Shown: positions 24,301 through 36,194, counted from the first letter of the stretch. The stretch is 60,892 bases of DNA from Apostichopus parvimensis (GCA_000934455.1 KN882923.1:222777-283668), one strand, 5' to 3'. Notes: generated by a model from the sequence alone, not told the origin. Numbers and translations are program-made.

Positions 24301-27300
24301 GTAAAGAAGCGTAATTCTATCTACAAATTCAATGGTTAGGAATTACACTTATTAACTGTTTTCAGTTATGTTTTGCATCTCATCAACGTGAGAACAGGTA
24401 AGTATCATTGTATATACGTACCAAAACTAGTGAGGTTTAGATTTTTCTTGTTTTTTCATTTATACTGTGGAATAAACATGATCTGCATAGGGATTATCTG
24501 TTATGCCAAAGCACCCCTTTCTGATAAAGAGAGCTCTTACACCTCTGTTGCAAATAATCCAAGTCTTACTGTATTTTTATTTATAATGCAATGACATGGA
24601 TGCAAAGGTTAGCTGTACTTAAATTGACTTAAACAGGGACATACACCACTGAGAAATAAACTAGAAATCAGAGACTTGCCATCTACAATAAAGACTGTAG
24701 GATATGCTTAGAAGAGTGTACAATTATATGTTGTACAGTCCCCTGATTTGGCTTTTCTGTTCTGAAATTTTGAAGATACATGCACTTTAATTTAACTGAA
24801 TTGTACTGTCTCAAGGAGATTCTTCTAATATATATATATATAAGTTGAAGACTTCAGCAGTGGCTTTAAGTTTTGCTTCCACACTTGGCGGAGAGTAAGT
24901 GTCCAATCTTTTGCGAAGATTAATCATTACAAATCAACACTTTAAAAGGAGGAAGTATATGGAAGTAAGACAATATGGTTACTACAATGGTTCCAGTGAC
25001 CTCAATTGACCTCTACATGCATAACTTGTACATGGTATCAATAGCCTTGCAACTTATTTTGTGTGAAACTTTTAACTTGTTGGCATGATCTGTAGAGTAA
25101 TGTAAGGTAAGTGAAGCAGGTTTTTGTTGTACCAAAGTTAGGTTCCGTTGCTGAACGTGTGCGGAGCTGTAGGTTCTCTCATAGCCAAGGCTCATTTTAA
25201 ATTAAATTTAAAGGTTGTCCTTTGGAAAACCTTGCCGTAATAGTTGGTTGTCCGAAAGATTGTTTGGTTGTACAATAAAAGCACCAAAAATACCACTAGA
25301 GTTGCCTGACGTGGTACTTCGCACACATCGTGTGTACTAAAGTTACTGAATATGTGCCCGAGGACTATTTTATATGTTATAGTTACGTACGATTTGCGAT
25401 TTTCAAACGCTTTGGAGTTTTAAAATGGAGCGCCTTGCGCGAGAGCCGTATGTAATGAAAAATATTAATGTATCAATATAGCCTTGTAGGTGAGTACCGT
25501 AACGTTAGGGTACGCAGACCAGGTCTATCGGCCTTTGTGAGTAGTCTTACTTTAAGCCAGGGACTATAAACCTTCAAATTGCTTCCTCCTACATTTTGGG
25601 TAAACAAACCCCAAGTACACCCACTCACAGTTAGGCTTATGAAAACATAACAATTTTTTGAATGAATATCTTTCTTTCTTTCAAAAACCACAACTTCTTC
25701 TTGAAAGAACCAAAATTCCAATCCTTTACACAGATGATTGAATTTGTTTGAAAACAAATCAATCGTAACAATCAACGCAACCACTTTGTTAACAAAAATT
25801 CCATTACAGAGATTTTCATGCTAAAAATAGCCAATGGTGGTTTTTAAATTTCTTGTGATTTGCTTGGCTAATAGCCCATATCATTGTCTGCAAAAATTCT
25901 TGCATCTATAGTTTTCAATGAACAAATAAGTCATAACAATCAACCCAAGTACTTTGTCAACAGCAGTTCCAATACAGATATTTTCATGCTAACACTTTTA
26001 AATTTTGGTAAACACAAGGAGTGAAGAGTTATAGATACTTTATGTGTTTGACACTGTTCATGAGTAATCATGTTGGGCTGCAGGATTTCTCTGGTATTGA
26101 AAAATTATTTCTGTAATCGTTTCCGATCCTTTCCAGAAACAGAGGGTCAGCCGAGGGTATACAGCATGAACATTGCAGCAACATAAACGAACATGTTCAC
26201 TTGGTCCTTTTTTTTTATATGAAAATGGTATATATATGTGAATGGCAAATCGTCTGTAGTAAAGCATATCAGTAATTTGGTATAGAGATATTTTACTTCT
26301 ACTTGACAATATTCAGTATTCAATTGCATTTACATTGAACAGTGCTTACCATCCAAGGGCTAAGTAAACTGCAGCCAGCAGTTTTTTCATGTATTTAGCA
26401 ATGGTATTGGAAAGCTCAAGGTTGTGTTTCTGTACTGTACTCTGCCATGGATGTTCACATTTGTTAGAAAATATTTTAAAAGTAAAACAAACTTAATTCC
26501 AAAGGTCTTTATTTGAGTTTTGAACCATGTTTAAATACTTACAAGTTTATATTTATAGACCCTTGTAAACATTCCTCTTTGAAGGGTTGTATGATATAGG
26601 AGAGTGACATATCCAATTAAAACTGTAAATGTGTCCCTTTTTTAATGTTCAGAAAATCAATGCCATAAAGAGTCCCTGCTATGGGCAGTTCAGTTTATTG
26701 AGATTTACACCGATTTCATAATCTGTTGTGCCTAAAATGGAGACAGAATCTGCCTAACTTACAGTGCTCCAAAACCTACTTTTGGGGAGTATAAACGTAG
26801 TATAAGAACAGCATGAGATGTAATATCCAACAATACATATTCATGTATGTTTTATATGGCAAGGAGTGTTAGGAGTGTAAAGCTGTGACCTAGTTATGTG
26901 GTGTTTCATGTTTTCATTTCTCATGTGGATAGAACTTACATGTGACTAGGGCTAGACAATATCTATATCATTGGATGGATAGGCTTAGCCTAAGTAACTT
27001 ACATTTCAGCCAAAACCTGTTAGAGTTTGACACACCACCCCAACCCCTAACCCAAAGGACTGATTGTTGACCAATTGATATTGAAGTATAGTCTAGATTA
27101 AGATTAACCATACACGAGTTTCATGGTTTTTATAAATGAATAGTATAAAATTATCATTTTCTCTATATATTTCACGTTATCAATACATATAACCTAATAA
27201 TGATATAGCTTAATTGCAATACATATAACCTAATATAGCTTAATTGCTATAGCCTAGCCTGGGTACGTTTTACACTAGGTTAGGCTAGGCCACTACAATA

Positions 27301-28092
27301 AATGCGTCACATGCAAAAGCTATATTTTCTTCTTTCACTGTCGGCAATCACTAGTATAACCATTTTCCCGAACATGTAGAGCACTAGTGGTCTTAACATA
27401 TCCACTATTTAGCTAAGGCCTTTTTAAAAGCAAAGGAAAACTACGTGGTCTAAAGTGTGCTGACCCAAGCGTAAAAATTGCTGTGTATAAATGTGTGGCT
27501 TACGTTAGGTGTGCCCTCAGAAGTTACCGTACACCACAATTACTCGCATTCGGTAGAAGTAGAAGCGCCCGTGATTTAGCGAAGGTCTAGGTCTTGCTAA
27601 GTATGAGTATGACACACAGTAGGCATACACTTTCTTTAGTATAGTCCTGAAGGTACTTTATAATTTAGCTATTCTATATCTCATAGTCAGTACTGTATAT
27701 AAATACAGCATCAGAAAAGGATCTGGCCTAACCTAGCCTGACAACGTAAGGGCTAACGTTAAGTTATACTTACAATATCACGCGTACTGACTGTATCACA
27801 GAAATGACGAAATATACATGATCCTGGTATTTCAACTTTACCAGTAAACAAACACTCATTTAGGGTAACTCATACCACATTGATCTAACCAATTGAACAA
27901 GCCAATCAGAGGCGAGGATTGCAATATGATAATAATTCATTTCAATAATTCACCAGAGTAATGTTAAGATCAGGTTTACCGCACTGGATTAACCTGGCGT
28001 AACCAGGATTATGTTTACTAACGTAGACAATATCTAGGATCATGTAAGCAGATTGTTGACCAGGAAGTTTTCACCAGGTTGTTTTTTGAGTG
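21348..28092. mobile_element. 6.7-kb terminal-inverted-repeat element inserted in minisatellite
   Basis: The left end begins CACTCTTAAAACAACCTGG and the right end is its inverse, CCAGGTTGTTTTTTGAGTG, with two mismatches. Both ends continue into many scattered CCTGG/CCAGG motifs. The flanks are the same 8-bp minisatellite on both sides (ACTTGTAT left, ACTTGTAA right). The duplication could be TA or an 8-bp unit; the repetitive target makes this ambiguous. No transposase or other long frame is recognisable over 6.7 kb, so it may be non-autonomous, very decayed, or a composite. The interior is A+T-rich, with a short CpG-richer patch near 25420-25450. Confidence 0.6.
21548..21735. repeat. 77-bp subterminal tandem repeat
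   Basis: Units starting at CACCTC are spaced exactly 77 bp apart (21548, 21625, 21702). Each holds TTCCTGGTT, AATAACCCAACATTTCCTAG and CCTGGTTAATATC. They lie just inside the left end of the 6.7-kb element. This is where many DNA transposons keep transposase-binding repeats, although such a role is not shown here. Confidence 0.7.
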
Positions 28093-28300
28093 TACTTGTA
28101 AATTGTTAACTTGTAAACTTGTATAATTGCATATTTTATAATTGTAAACTTGTAAACTTGTATAATTGCATACTTGTATACTTATATAATTGTATACCTA
28201 TATACTTGTACACTTGCATACTTGTACACTTGAATACCTATATACTTGTATACTTGTTGTTGAATACTTGTATACATTATTCTTGTATAGGCCTACTGTA
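28093..28300. repeat. 8-bp minisatellite, right-hand remainder
   Basis: The TATACTTG-type array continues to the right of the 6.7-kb element with more diverged units (TATAATTG, TAAACTTG). It then passes into the leading edge of repeat copy f (GCCTACTGTATATTGTACC). Together with 20873-21347 it would form one continuous array. Confidence 0.8.
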
Positions 28301-29186
28301 TATTGTACCGTACACACTGAATTCAATATGTTATCTAATTTTTCCGTTACCCTCCCACTATCAATGCGAACATGTGATGTATTTGCTATCTTTTGAAGCT
28401 TACTACCTCATACGCAAAAAAAATATATATCGGGTTTTTCCAACCAGTACGGATGCCGCTATTTATATCTTAATGTAAAACTAGACCTTCAAATAATATT
28501 GAATTACTTTTCAAGTCATTTGTCCTGCGATAAAGTTTTTTTAAGTGCACCCATTGTCTGAAAATTGTTTTTCAAAAGTAAAAAACGGATACTAGCCTTT
28601 TATCTTCAGAAAATGGTATTTACATTGGTCTGTATATTCATTCGTGAGAAAAGTCCAACTAGTCAGTTAAATCGGCTGTTCTTTAAAAGTTGTTAATCCA
28701 GTTTAAATGTGCAGTTCAGAATTGTTGAGAAAACGAGGCGATGTAAAACTAAATACACCTCCAGTAGAGCATTGCATATTTCTAGTGAAGTCAGAAAGAT
28801 TTGAGGAAAGAAGGTAAGAGAATATTCTAAATCTAAGCTAAATCTAAACTAAGCGTAACTATTATATCACTGTATGGTATTGTGTATTACCTCATGCTGC
28901 TATGCTAAGTCTTCACTGCTATCGTGAGTTAGTGATTGGTTATAGATTCTTGTCCTCAAATCTTGGTGAGCTTATACGTTTTAGTAAGGAAGCTATCACC
29001 CGCCAAAAATATGATATATGCTTGTATTTCCGTACTGAAAAATCTAATTTAGAGTTTTCAAATATACACTCTAACATCATATGTAACATGAATGTTCTAT
29101 GGAAGAGTTTCGTTAAATCTCAATGACCGTTTAGAAATAGTGCTGCTCCTAATTAATCCAATCGGATACATTGTTTTAATATGGGA
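28301..29186 (+). repeat. Dispersed ~2-kb repeat family, copy f (truncated)
   Basis: It contains GTACGGATGCCGC (near 28448) and the first exon-like block with a donor near 28813. It then runs to about 29186, where the minus-strand retroelement begins. The second block is missing. Confidence 0.6.
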
Positions 29187-30712
29187 TAATATACTCATGT
29201 CTTCAGCCTAAGTAAAAGACGCTGGTGGGGAACTTTATCAAAGGCCTTCTGGAAATCCAAGAACACATCATCTACAGACTTCTGCCTTTTTAGTGAGCTT
29301 GTTACATCTTCCATAAACTCTAGGATATTAGTGAGACAAGACCTTTTTTGACAAAAGCCATGTTGAGACTCTCTGATCAAAGACTGACTGCTGAAGTGGC
29401 AGACCATTGACTTTTTAACAATAGACTCCATGGCCTTACAAACAACACTAGTGAGACTAACGGGCCTATAATTACAGGGCTAAGACTCATCACCCTTCTT
29501 GAAAATTGGGGTAATATTAGCACATCTCCAGTCCTTAGGAACATAACCTTCATTTATAAATTTACTAAAAACCAATGAGAGTGGAACGCAGAAATGGTGT
29601 GCAAAAGTCTTCAACTAATGTGGATGGATTGCATCCGGTCAAGAAGCTTTAGAAACATTTAGACGAAGCAGCTCCTTTAAGACGACCTCATTCGAAAATA
29701 AGACCGTATCCAGTTTAGGCCTATCATTGCCCCCCCCCCCCCCCCTGAAAATTTGGAATACTACTCATATCTTCCCTTGTAAAAACCGACACAAAATAGT
29801 TGTTCAAAAGATCTGCAAGATCCTGACTATCAGTAACTATATTATCAGCCTGTGGTGCCCTAAGAGAAACAATTGCATCTTTAACTTTCTGCTTTGACCT
29901 GACATAAGAAAAGAAGGCCTTTGGGTTATCCTTAATTTTTAGGGCAATGCTATTTTCGAAATACAATTTTGCATCAGAGACTAAGCATTCTACCTTCAGC
30001 TGATGAATTTTAAATTTGGCCAAAAGAGATTCAAATTTAGTCCTCCTAAACAACTTCTACATTCTACGTTTTTGCCTAATTGCATATCTAACTTTCTTAT
30101 TCATCCAGTGAGGCATACTGCTTTTACGACGACGATTCTTCCACGGAACATGATTTTCCATAATGACCTTTAATTTATCAGCAAAACAAATCCAAGACTG
30201 AGAAGCACTCATATCGCTAAACAAATAAATCCAATCTGTACCCTTTAGTAAAGTTTCAATTGCCTCTGTATCTGATCTCGAAAAATCAGGGACTTTTTCC
30301 TTGCTAACAGAATTTACGACTTTGCAAACAACAGCAAAAGCTAGTATATCATGACCACTAGTTCCTAGTTTTCCTAGACAAGATCCAGGATGTTATCCCC
30401 CCCCCCCCTAGTAGGGAAAGTAACATGTTGATGTAAAAACGATCTTGCACAACATCTAGAAAGTAACTACCCTTCCTACTACAGGACCCATCTATCCAAT
30501 TAATGTCAGGAAAATTAAAGTCGCCCATTATAACAACATCACCTTTAGCAGCCTTTCTAATTGTATCAAACAGCAAGACATCATTATCATCGCTGCTGTT
30601 AGGAGAACGATAAACAACACCTACAGTGATAACATCACTGGACCTCTTGGAGTTGTCTATGGACAACTCGCACCAGACAGAATTTGCAAAATCTGGGTCT
30701 CGTTCGAGAAAT
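29187..30712 (-). pseudogene. Broken CR1-like non-LTR retrotransposon (endonuclease + reverse transcriptase)
   Basis: Three minus-strand pieces fit one LINE ORF2 in order. They are an endonuclease part (30666-30358, with GVVYRSPNSS and VVIMGDFNFPDINW), a linker (30053-29724, with NPKAFFSYVRSKQKVKDAI) and a reverse-transcriptase part (about 29690-29195, with NITPIFKKG, NYRPVSLTS and FLDFQKAFDKVPHQRLL). The wording matches CR1/L2-type elements. It is dead: two in-frame stops lie in the RT region, frames break at homopolymer runs (16 C at 29730-29745, 12 C at 30397-30408), and the RT stops just after motif A, so the catalytic FADD region and 3' end are missing. Repeat copies flank it on both sides. 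Confidence 0.85.
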
Positions 30713-32640
30713 GTTGATATTTTAGCAAATATTTAGATAAAACCGGACCTTCAAAATATATTGAATTACCATTCAACTCATTGGTCCTGAAATAAGGTTT
30801 TTAAGTACACTCATTGCCTGGAATTGTTTATTAAGAGTGAAAAGGGGATACTAGCCTTTTGTCTTCAGAGAATGGCATTTACAATGCTCTGTATATCCGT
30901 TCGTGAGAAATATCGAACTAGTCATTTACATCGGCTGTTCTTTAAAAAAAAATGTTAAACCAGTTTATACGTGTAGTTCAGAATTGGTGAGAAAACGAGG
31001 CTATGTAAAACTAAAAAGACCTCCAGGAGAGCATGGCCTATTTCTAGTGAAGGCAGAAAGATTTGAGGAAAGAAGGTAAGAAAGAGTATTCTAAACCTAA
31101 GCTAAATATAAATTAAGCGTTACTGTTATACCACTGTATGGTAGTGTGTATTACTTCATGCAGTTATGTTTAGAGTCTTCACGGTTATCGTTAGTTTGTG
31201 ATTGGTAATAGATAATTGCCCGCAAATCTTGGGTGAGCTTGCACAGTTTAGTAAGCAAGCTATAACCCGCAAAAAAATATGATATATAGTTGTATTTCTG
31301 TACTGGAAAATCTAATTTAGAGTTTTCAAATATACACTCTAACATATAATTTAACAAGAATGTTCTATGGAAGAGTTTTGTTAAATATCAATGACCACTT
31401 TGAACTTGTGTTGCTCCTAATTAATCCATCGGATACATTGTTTAATATGGGATAATATAATCATGTCGATGCTAAAATATTCTGGAGCAATTGACCTTCT
31501 AATGGTGGAAGCAAACTGCGATCGCAATGCTGTGGCATGCTACAATTTATGACTTTATTACCTTGTTGTGTTTGCAGTTGTGCAGTAATATTGATTACTT
31601 AAACGTCATGTGTCGGGTACAATTTATTACGAAATGATTCAACATCACTTTTGGCGAAAACATTAATGTTCTGGAGGGTGATTATCAAATCAGGAAACAT
31701 TAGGTTATCTACAACATAATATGTGAACAGAAAGGTATGAGGCATGAGGTATTGTAGTTACTTGGTCATTGCACATTACTAAAGCTGTCTTAGTGGCAAT
31801 AGCAACGGTTGCCTTGGTAAGATATAATGTTCCTGAGTTATGAGCATCATAAGTCAACCATGATAGGGTGACTGATAAAGATTGGATATCTTTATCTGGG
31901 AGAGGGGTAAAAAGTTGTCCGTGTGTGTCTATGTTGGATGTGTATGTGTGTGTTAGCCCGAACATTAGCTTTGAATCTTGGGTAAGTTATGACGTCATAT
32001 GATCAAAGCTCTGAGGTCAAGGTAAAATAACCAAAGAATAACATTTTTGATATGAAAAGCAAATCAGAATGGGAAAATGGCAGAATTTATATAACCCTTG
32101 TGTATAATATCAGACTCTGTATGTGTACAATGCATTTAATTATAATGTAAAACTCCAAAAATAATGTGATCAAAGAAGATCGTTTTTAGCCACAGGGCCG
32201 ATAGACAAGAGTGATAGGTGTGTGTCTAGGTGAACGCGCGACCTCTAACGTCACAGGGACAAAGACCAGCGATCTGTCAAATAATAAATGAACAGCATTT
32301 GGCTATAACGAAAGGTGGTACAAATGGCGCGCAATGCATTCCAGTTGAATACTTTATTTGTGCTCTAGTTGCGTTTCAAAGAGAGGAATTTATCTTGTAG
32401 GAGTAAGACAACATCTGGAGCTATCAATTCTTGTCCGACACTTTTACTAGCATGATTGGGGAGAGATAACTTTGCTGGTTGGGCTAAAGATGGAATCCTA
32501 AGAATAGGTTACATGAACACTAATCATTGCACCATGGACCGTATGGCTCTTTAAATATTTTGAAGCAGTATAAAGCATTATTCTTTGACTCGTCTATAGG
32601 CGATTAGTGTTCTGATTTATTACCAAAACAAAATGAATCG
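30713..32640 (+). repeat. Dispersed ~2-kb repeat family, copy g
   Basis: It starts inside the family unit at GATATTTTAGCAAATATT, without the usual leading edge. The first block has a donor near 31077. The second block (about 31578-31734) is shifted by a one-base deletion relative to copy d and so is non-functional. Later segments match 1880-2040 and 3750-3870. No intact gene. Confidence 0.6.
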
Positions 32641-32651
32641 AAGCACTGACC

Positions 32652-32957
32652 ATGACATCCGTTTATGATGATCGTTCTCATAGAGTCGGAAATAATTCTC
32701 ATCAAGGACGACCTTATGGGATCATCGTCAAATTCACAATGTATGGGACCAGAAACGACTGAATTAAAACTAGAGGTGCTCAGGGACAGTTATCAAAAAG
32801 ATTTAAGATGTGTAAATCAACTGCTGCTCCAAAAAACAAACAACAACCCTGCCAGTAAAATAGCTAGGACCAAGAATGGGAAATATTCGCCATACGAACA
32901 AAAGACAAAGATGATATCATTGTCAGAATAAGGAATATCAGTGACGTTCAAATTCTA
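32652..32957 (+). pseudogene. LINE ORF1-like fragment, frameshifted
   Basis: One frame gives SHRVGNNSHQGRPYGIIVKF and TMYGTRND. A second frame continues with DLRCVNQLLLQKTNNNP and IARTKNGKY. The order and wording (RVG...RP.IIVKF..Y.TR, then a NQ.LL...NNP...K.GK. tail) resemble the RNA-binding and C-terminal parts of LINE ORF1-type proteins common in marine invertebrates. The switch of frame shows it is broken. It may be part of an element inserted in repeat copy g. Assignment is by recognition only, with no search. Confidence 0.5.
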
Positions 32958-33015
32958 TAAAATTACAAATTGTGATGCATAACCACCATATTGCTTTAAT
33001 GAACGCCGACTACTA

Positions 33016-33255
33016 TCGCTAATTATCTTAGAATTGGATTTCCTTTGTGTACAATGCCCTTGATCCAGGTTTCTTTTCCACCCGTACATGATTGCTAAAT
33101 ATCTCACACTTGTTATTCCGTTGTGTAGTATTGTCCTTTTATCCAGGGTTTCTTTTTCCCCGTAACATGTTTGCTAAATATCTCACGCGTGGTATTCCTT
33201 TGTGTAGTATTTTTCTTTAGTCTAAGTTTCTTTACCCCCTTACGGTATCGCTAAA
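33016..33255. repeat. 77-79-bp tandem repeat, about three units
   Basis: Units marked by GCTAAATATCTCA start at 33094 and 33173, with a diverged junction near 33250. Each contains TTCCTTTGTGTAGTAT and TTTCTTTTCCCC-like stretches. A further unit follows at 33554-33640, on the other side of the fold-back element, which therefore sits inside the array. Confidence 0.65.
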
Positions 33256-33561
33256 CCGATTCACACAGCGATTACAGTAACAACTGTTATCTAAAATGTG
33301 TATACCACAGTAAACACTGAAACGTGCTGATCAATTTGATAAATCGGTAGCATGTGCTATTATGTTTACAGTAAGAATTGAGGACATGTGTCATCCCAAA
33401 AAATTGCTTAAAACTGGATTTGTTGGAATTACACATATCCTAAGTTCTTACTGTAATCCAAATAGCACATGTTACTGATATAAATCACGATCTGGTTTTT
33501 ACAAAACTGTAAGATTTAAAGTAGCTACTGTGTTATCTGTGTGTATCGGGTGCATCGCTAA
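33247..33561. mobile_element. Fold-back MITE, 299 bp, with 8-bp flanking duplication
   Basis: The sequence at 33255-33553 is an imperfect palindrome. The left arm (CGATTCACACAG ... GTGCTATTATGTTTACAGTA) is inverted in the right arm (about 33430-33550). ATCGCTAA flanks both sides (33247-33254, 33554-33561). Removing the element plus one flank restores the phase of the surrounding tandem array, so the 8-bp repeat is probably a true target duplication, of the size typical of hAT transposition. Single arms of the same element occur at about 16550-16700 and 53365-53500. Confidence 0.6.
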
Positions 33562-33640
33562 ATATCTCAGACTTGGCTTTCCTTCTTGTAGCATTGTTCT
33601 TTAATCCTGGTTTCTTTTCCCCCTCAAATGCTTTCTTTCC

Positions 33641-34288
33641 TTCCATCCTTTGTGTAGTTTACAAATCTCTTGATCAACAAGAACGACTTGTATATAAAAA
33701 AATTTAGTAAGTTACGTAGTACTTGTGTAAAAGTAGGCTATTCAAAGCTAGCACCTTGCGTTCTCACTTCACTGCATGTTTTGCGTACCAGCCACTATTT
33801 CTACTATGGAAATTGGAATCCTATTCATAGTTTCTTCCCTTTCTACTTTTTTTCTTGTTTTTCTTTTGTATTTTTGTTTCTATATCATAGTGGTTGTACA
33901 TCAACTCAATACTCGAGCTTAACTTGTTTACTCCTTAAAATTATTAAATTTTGAACAATAGTATTTTATGTTTGATCATATGACTCCCGAAACTCATGAT
34001 GAGATGCGATTAGTCCAGGCATGCTCTTGCTATACGAGTGGCGATTGTAAACAACGTTTACTGATTCTGCAAAATATGAATAAACAGTATTACATATAAA
34101 TTCAAGAAGCCTAACTAAGAATAAAGTTGCTTTAATTAACCTTTTAATCCCACTTGAAAACAATGAGTTTAATTTTACACAGTAATCATATTGGCTCTCT
34201 GGTCTGATTTGTGTCGGTGTAACCATTAAACTTCAATATGCTTTACGTTTGGCACATGCTTTTTGTTTCAGGTAAATTTGTATATCTA
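33641..34288. other. Upstream region of the giant GTPase gene
   Basis: About 650 bp with no recognisable gene or repeat. A pyrimidine-rich stretch ending TTTTGTTTCAG (AG at 34270-34271) just before the proposed first coding exon fits a 3' splice site after a 5'-UTR intron. No promoter motif stands out. Confidence 0.35.
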
Positions 34289-34352
34289 ATGATGTATTCA
34301 GCCAAAAGCAGTCATCACGAACATGATGAATGGGAAACAGCAGAGGCAACAG
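34289..34352 (+). CDS. Giant GTPase gene, proposed first coding exon
   Basis: The proposed start is ATG at 34289, with a second in-frame ATG at 34292. It gives 21 residues rich in His, Glu and Ser (containing SSHHEHDEWETAEAT), then one base of a split codon before the donor CAG|GTTGGT at 34353. The exon phase (1) matches the next exon at 34726, and the split codon becomes Gly. The frame is open back to the acceptor at 34270-34271. An alternative is an exon starting at ATG 34238 and ending at 34271|GTAAAT, which is also phase 1. The choice needs transcript data. The exon is short, so support is mostly splice-site and phase logic. Confidence 0.45.
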
Positions 34353-34725
34353 GTTGGTTGTAAAATAAACTTTACATAAATATGCATAAACTAAGTTACT
34401 TCTTTTCGTTGGTCTGGATTTTTCAACTTCAGTAATATCTACCTCAACCCACCTAACTTTGTATTTATCATATAATAACAAATAGCCATTGTATCGACAA
34501 TTATATTTATAGTTAAAAAGGTTGTATGACTAATAACAAGACACAAAAATGTCCGCAGTAGTTTTATAACATTTGCAAAGCATAGCACAGTGAGTATAGA
34601 TGTCTTGGTGATGCAGTATAAATAGAAAATTGTAAACTCTCCATGAGCATAATATAAATTTTACAGTTGTAAACTTTAAAATTACATATATACTTACACA
34701 ATTAAATAATATTTTATTCTTACAG

Positions 34726-35001
34726 GTTTTGGCAAATTGCAATTGGACATAGCTACTCATTTCACTTTGACTAATGTCCAGGCCCTGATGACCGTTTTCC
34801 GGTTCAGGCGGGCTGAGTTTGACAAAGTTACTCGAAACAATGATCCCAGCATCATGTTTATCAGGATGTTGGATGAAAAAGATATCATCACCGCAAAAGA
34901 TATATCCCGTCTTGTCTCTGCTCTCGAATACGCTGGTCTGATTCTCATCAAGTCACACGTGGTTCAACTATTTCAGGAATATAAAGCTGGAGGATTATGT
35001 G
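34726..35001 (+). CDS. Giant GTPase gene, exon with death-fold (DED-like) domain
   Basis: An exon bounded by TTATTCTTACAG and the donor TTATGTG|GTAAAT, open throughout. It encodes about 92 residues (23-113 of the joined protein). Regularly spaced hydrophobic residues (LQLDIATHF, ALMTVFRF, PSIMFIRML, ISRLVSALEYAGL, VVQLFQEY) fit a six-helix death-fold and look most like a DED or CARD, the homotypic interaction modules of FADD/caspase-type adaptors. Both splice junctions are phase 1, so the exon is a symmetric, portable module. Joined to 40544, the shared codon is GAC (Asp) and the frame stays open. The domain subtype is uncertain. A stand-alone reading of this exon would lack a start codon, which also argues that it is internal. 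Confidence 0.6.
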
Positions 35002-35794
35002 GTAAATTCAAAATTGTTATACTTTAATCAGCTAGATTCTTGATTATTTTTATATAACAACAATAATGATGATAACGACAGAACAAGAGAAAGGTCCATA
35101 AGTAGATGTTACAGGCATGTTTGACATTTTAGGGATGGACATCAACAAACTGAGTCAGTGACTTGGCTTGAATTGACGAAAGATGACATGTGACTATGCT
35201 TGACTTGACTTGACTTTATACAACTTTTTGAAAACGTTTAGATTAGACGCTACCAATGTTATAAACACTGAAACGAATTAAGAGCAAATTTGTCTTCTTC
35301 TTCTTGACACTAACATTGAATTTGTACAGGAAGACAAATGAGCTGGTCTAAGTTGAGCATGTGTTCAGTGTCTGTTTACTGTATTCTAGCATATTAGAAT
35401 ATCGTGTTACCTATGAATTTAGTACCGATATTCAGAAAACCTGTCATTGACATCAGTATGTCATCTGCCCTATGTCTAAGCCTAGTTATGGCGAGGAAAA
35501 CCACAACTGATGTTAATACATCGTTCATATTTTAATATTAAAGAATTCCGTTCTTCTTGAGCAAGACTGTTTCGTTGGGACTTGTAGACTAAATGACGTG
35601 TTTTTGAAAAGTGCTTCAATATTTTTGTTTAGCTTAAATATCAACGACACATTTTACTATCTCTTCTTTAGGTCAATTATGAAGAGTTTTAAGCTTTCTA
35701 CTAACATGTGGGGTAAAAAATAACGTTGCTGAGTTGATTGTTATACATGATAGCTTATAATGTTTGGTTGCATGTTTCCCCTGATGGATCAGAG

Positions 35795-36194
35795 NNNNNN
35801 NNNNNNNNNNNNNNNNNNNNNNNNNNNNNNNNNNNNNNNNNNNNNNNNNNNNNNNNNNNNNNNNNNNNNNNNNNNNNNNNNNNNNNNNNNNNNNNNNNNN
35901 NNNNNNNNNNNNNNNNNNNNNNNNNNNNNNNNNNNNNNNNNNNNNNNNNNNNNNNNNNNNNNNNNNNNNNNNNNNNNNNNNNNNNNNNNNNNNNNNNNNN
36001 NNNNNNNNNNNNNNNNNNNNNNNNNNNNNNNNNNNNNNNNNNNNNNNNNNNNNNNNNNNNNNNNNNNNNNNNNNNNNNNNNNNNNNNNNNNNNNNNNNNN
36101 NNNNNNNNNNNNNNNNNNNNNNNNNNNNNNNNNNNNNNNNNNNNNNNNNNNNNNNNNNNNNNNNNNNNNNNNNNNNNNNNNNNNNNNNNNNNNN
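35795..36194. other. Assembly gap (400 N)
   Basis: A run of N inside the proposed intron 2. Reading frames that appear to cross it are artefacts of unknown bases. Confidence 0.95.

Noticed and set aside
25473-25784. 103-codon minus-strand frame in the 6.7-kb element
   Set aside because: No recognisable domain, start context or second copy; length is compatible with chance in a 6.7-kb region.
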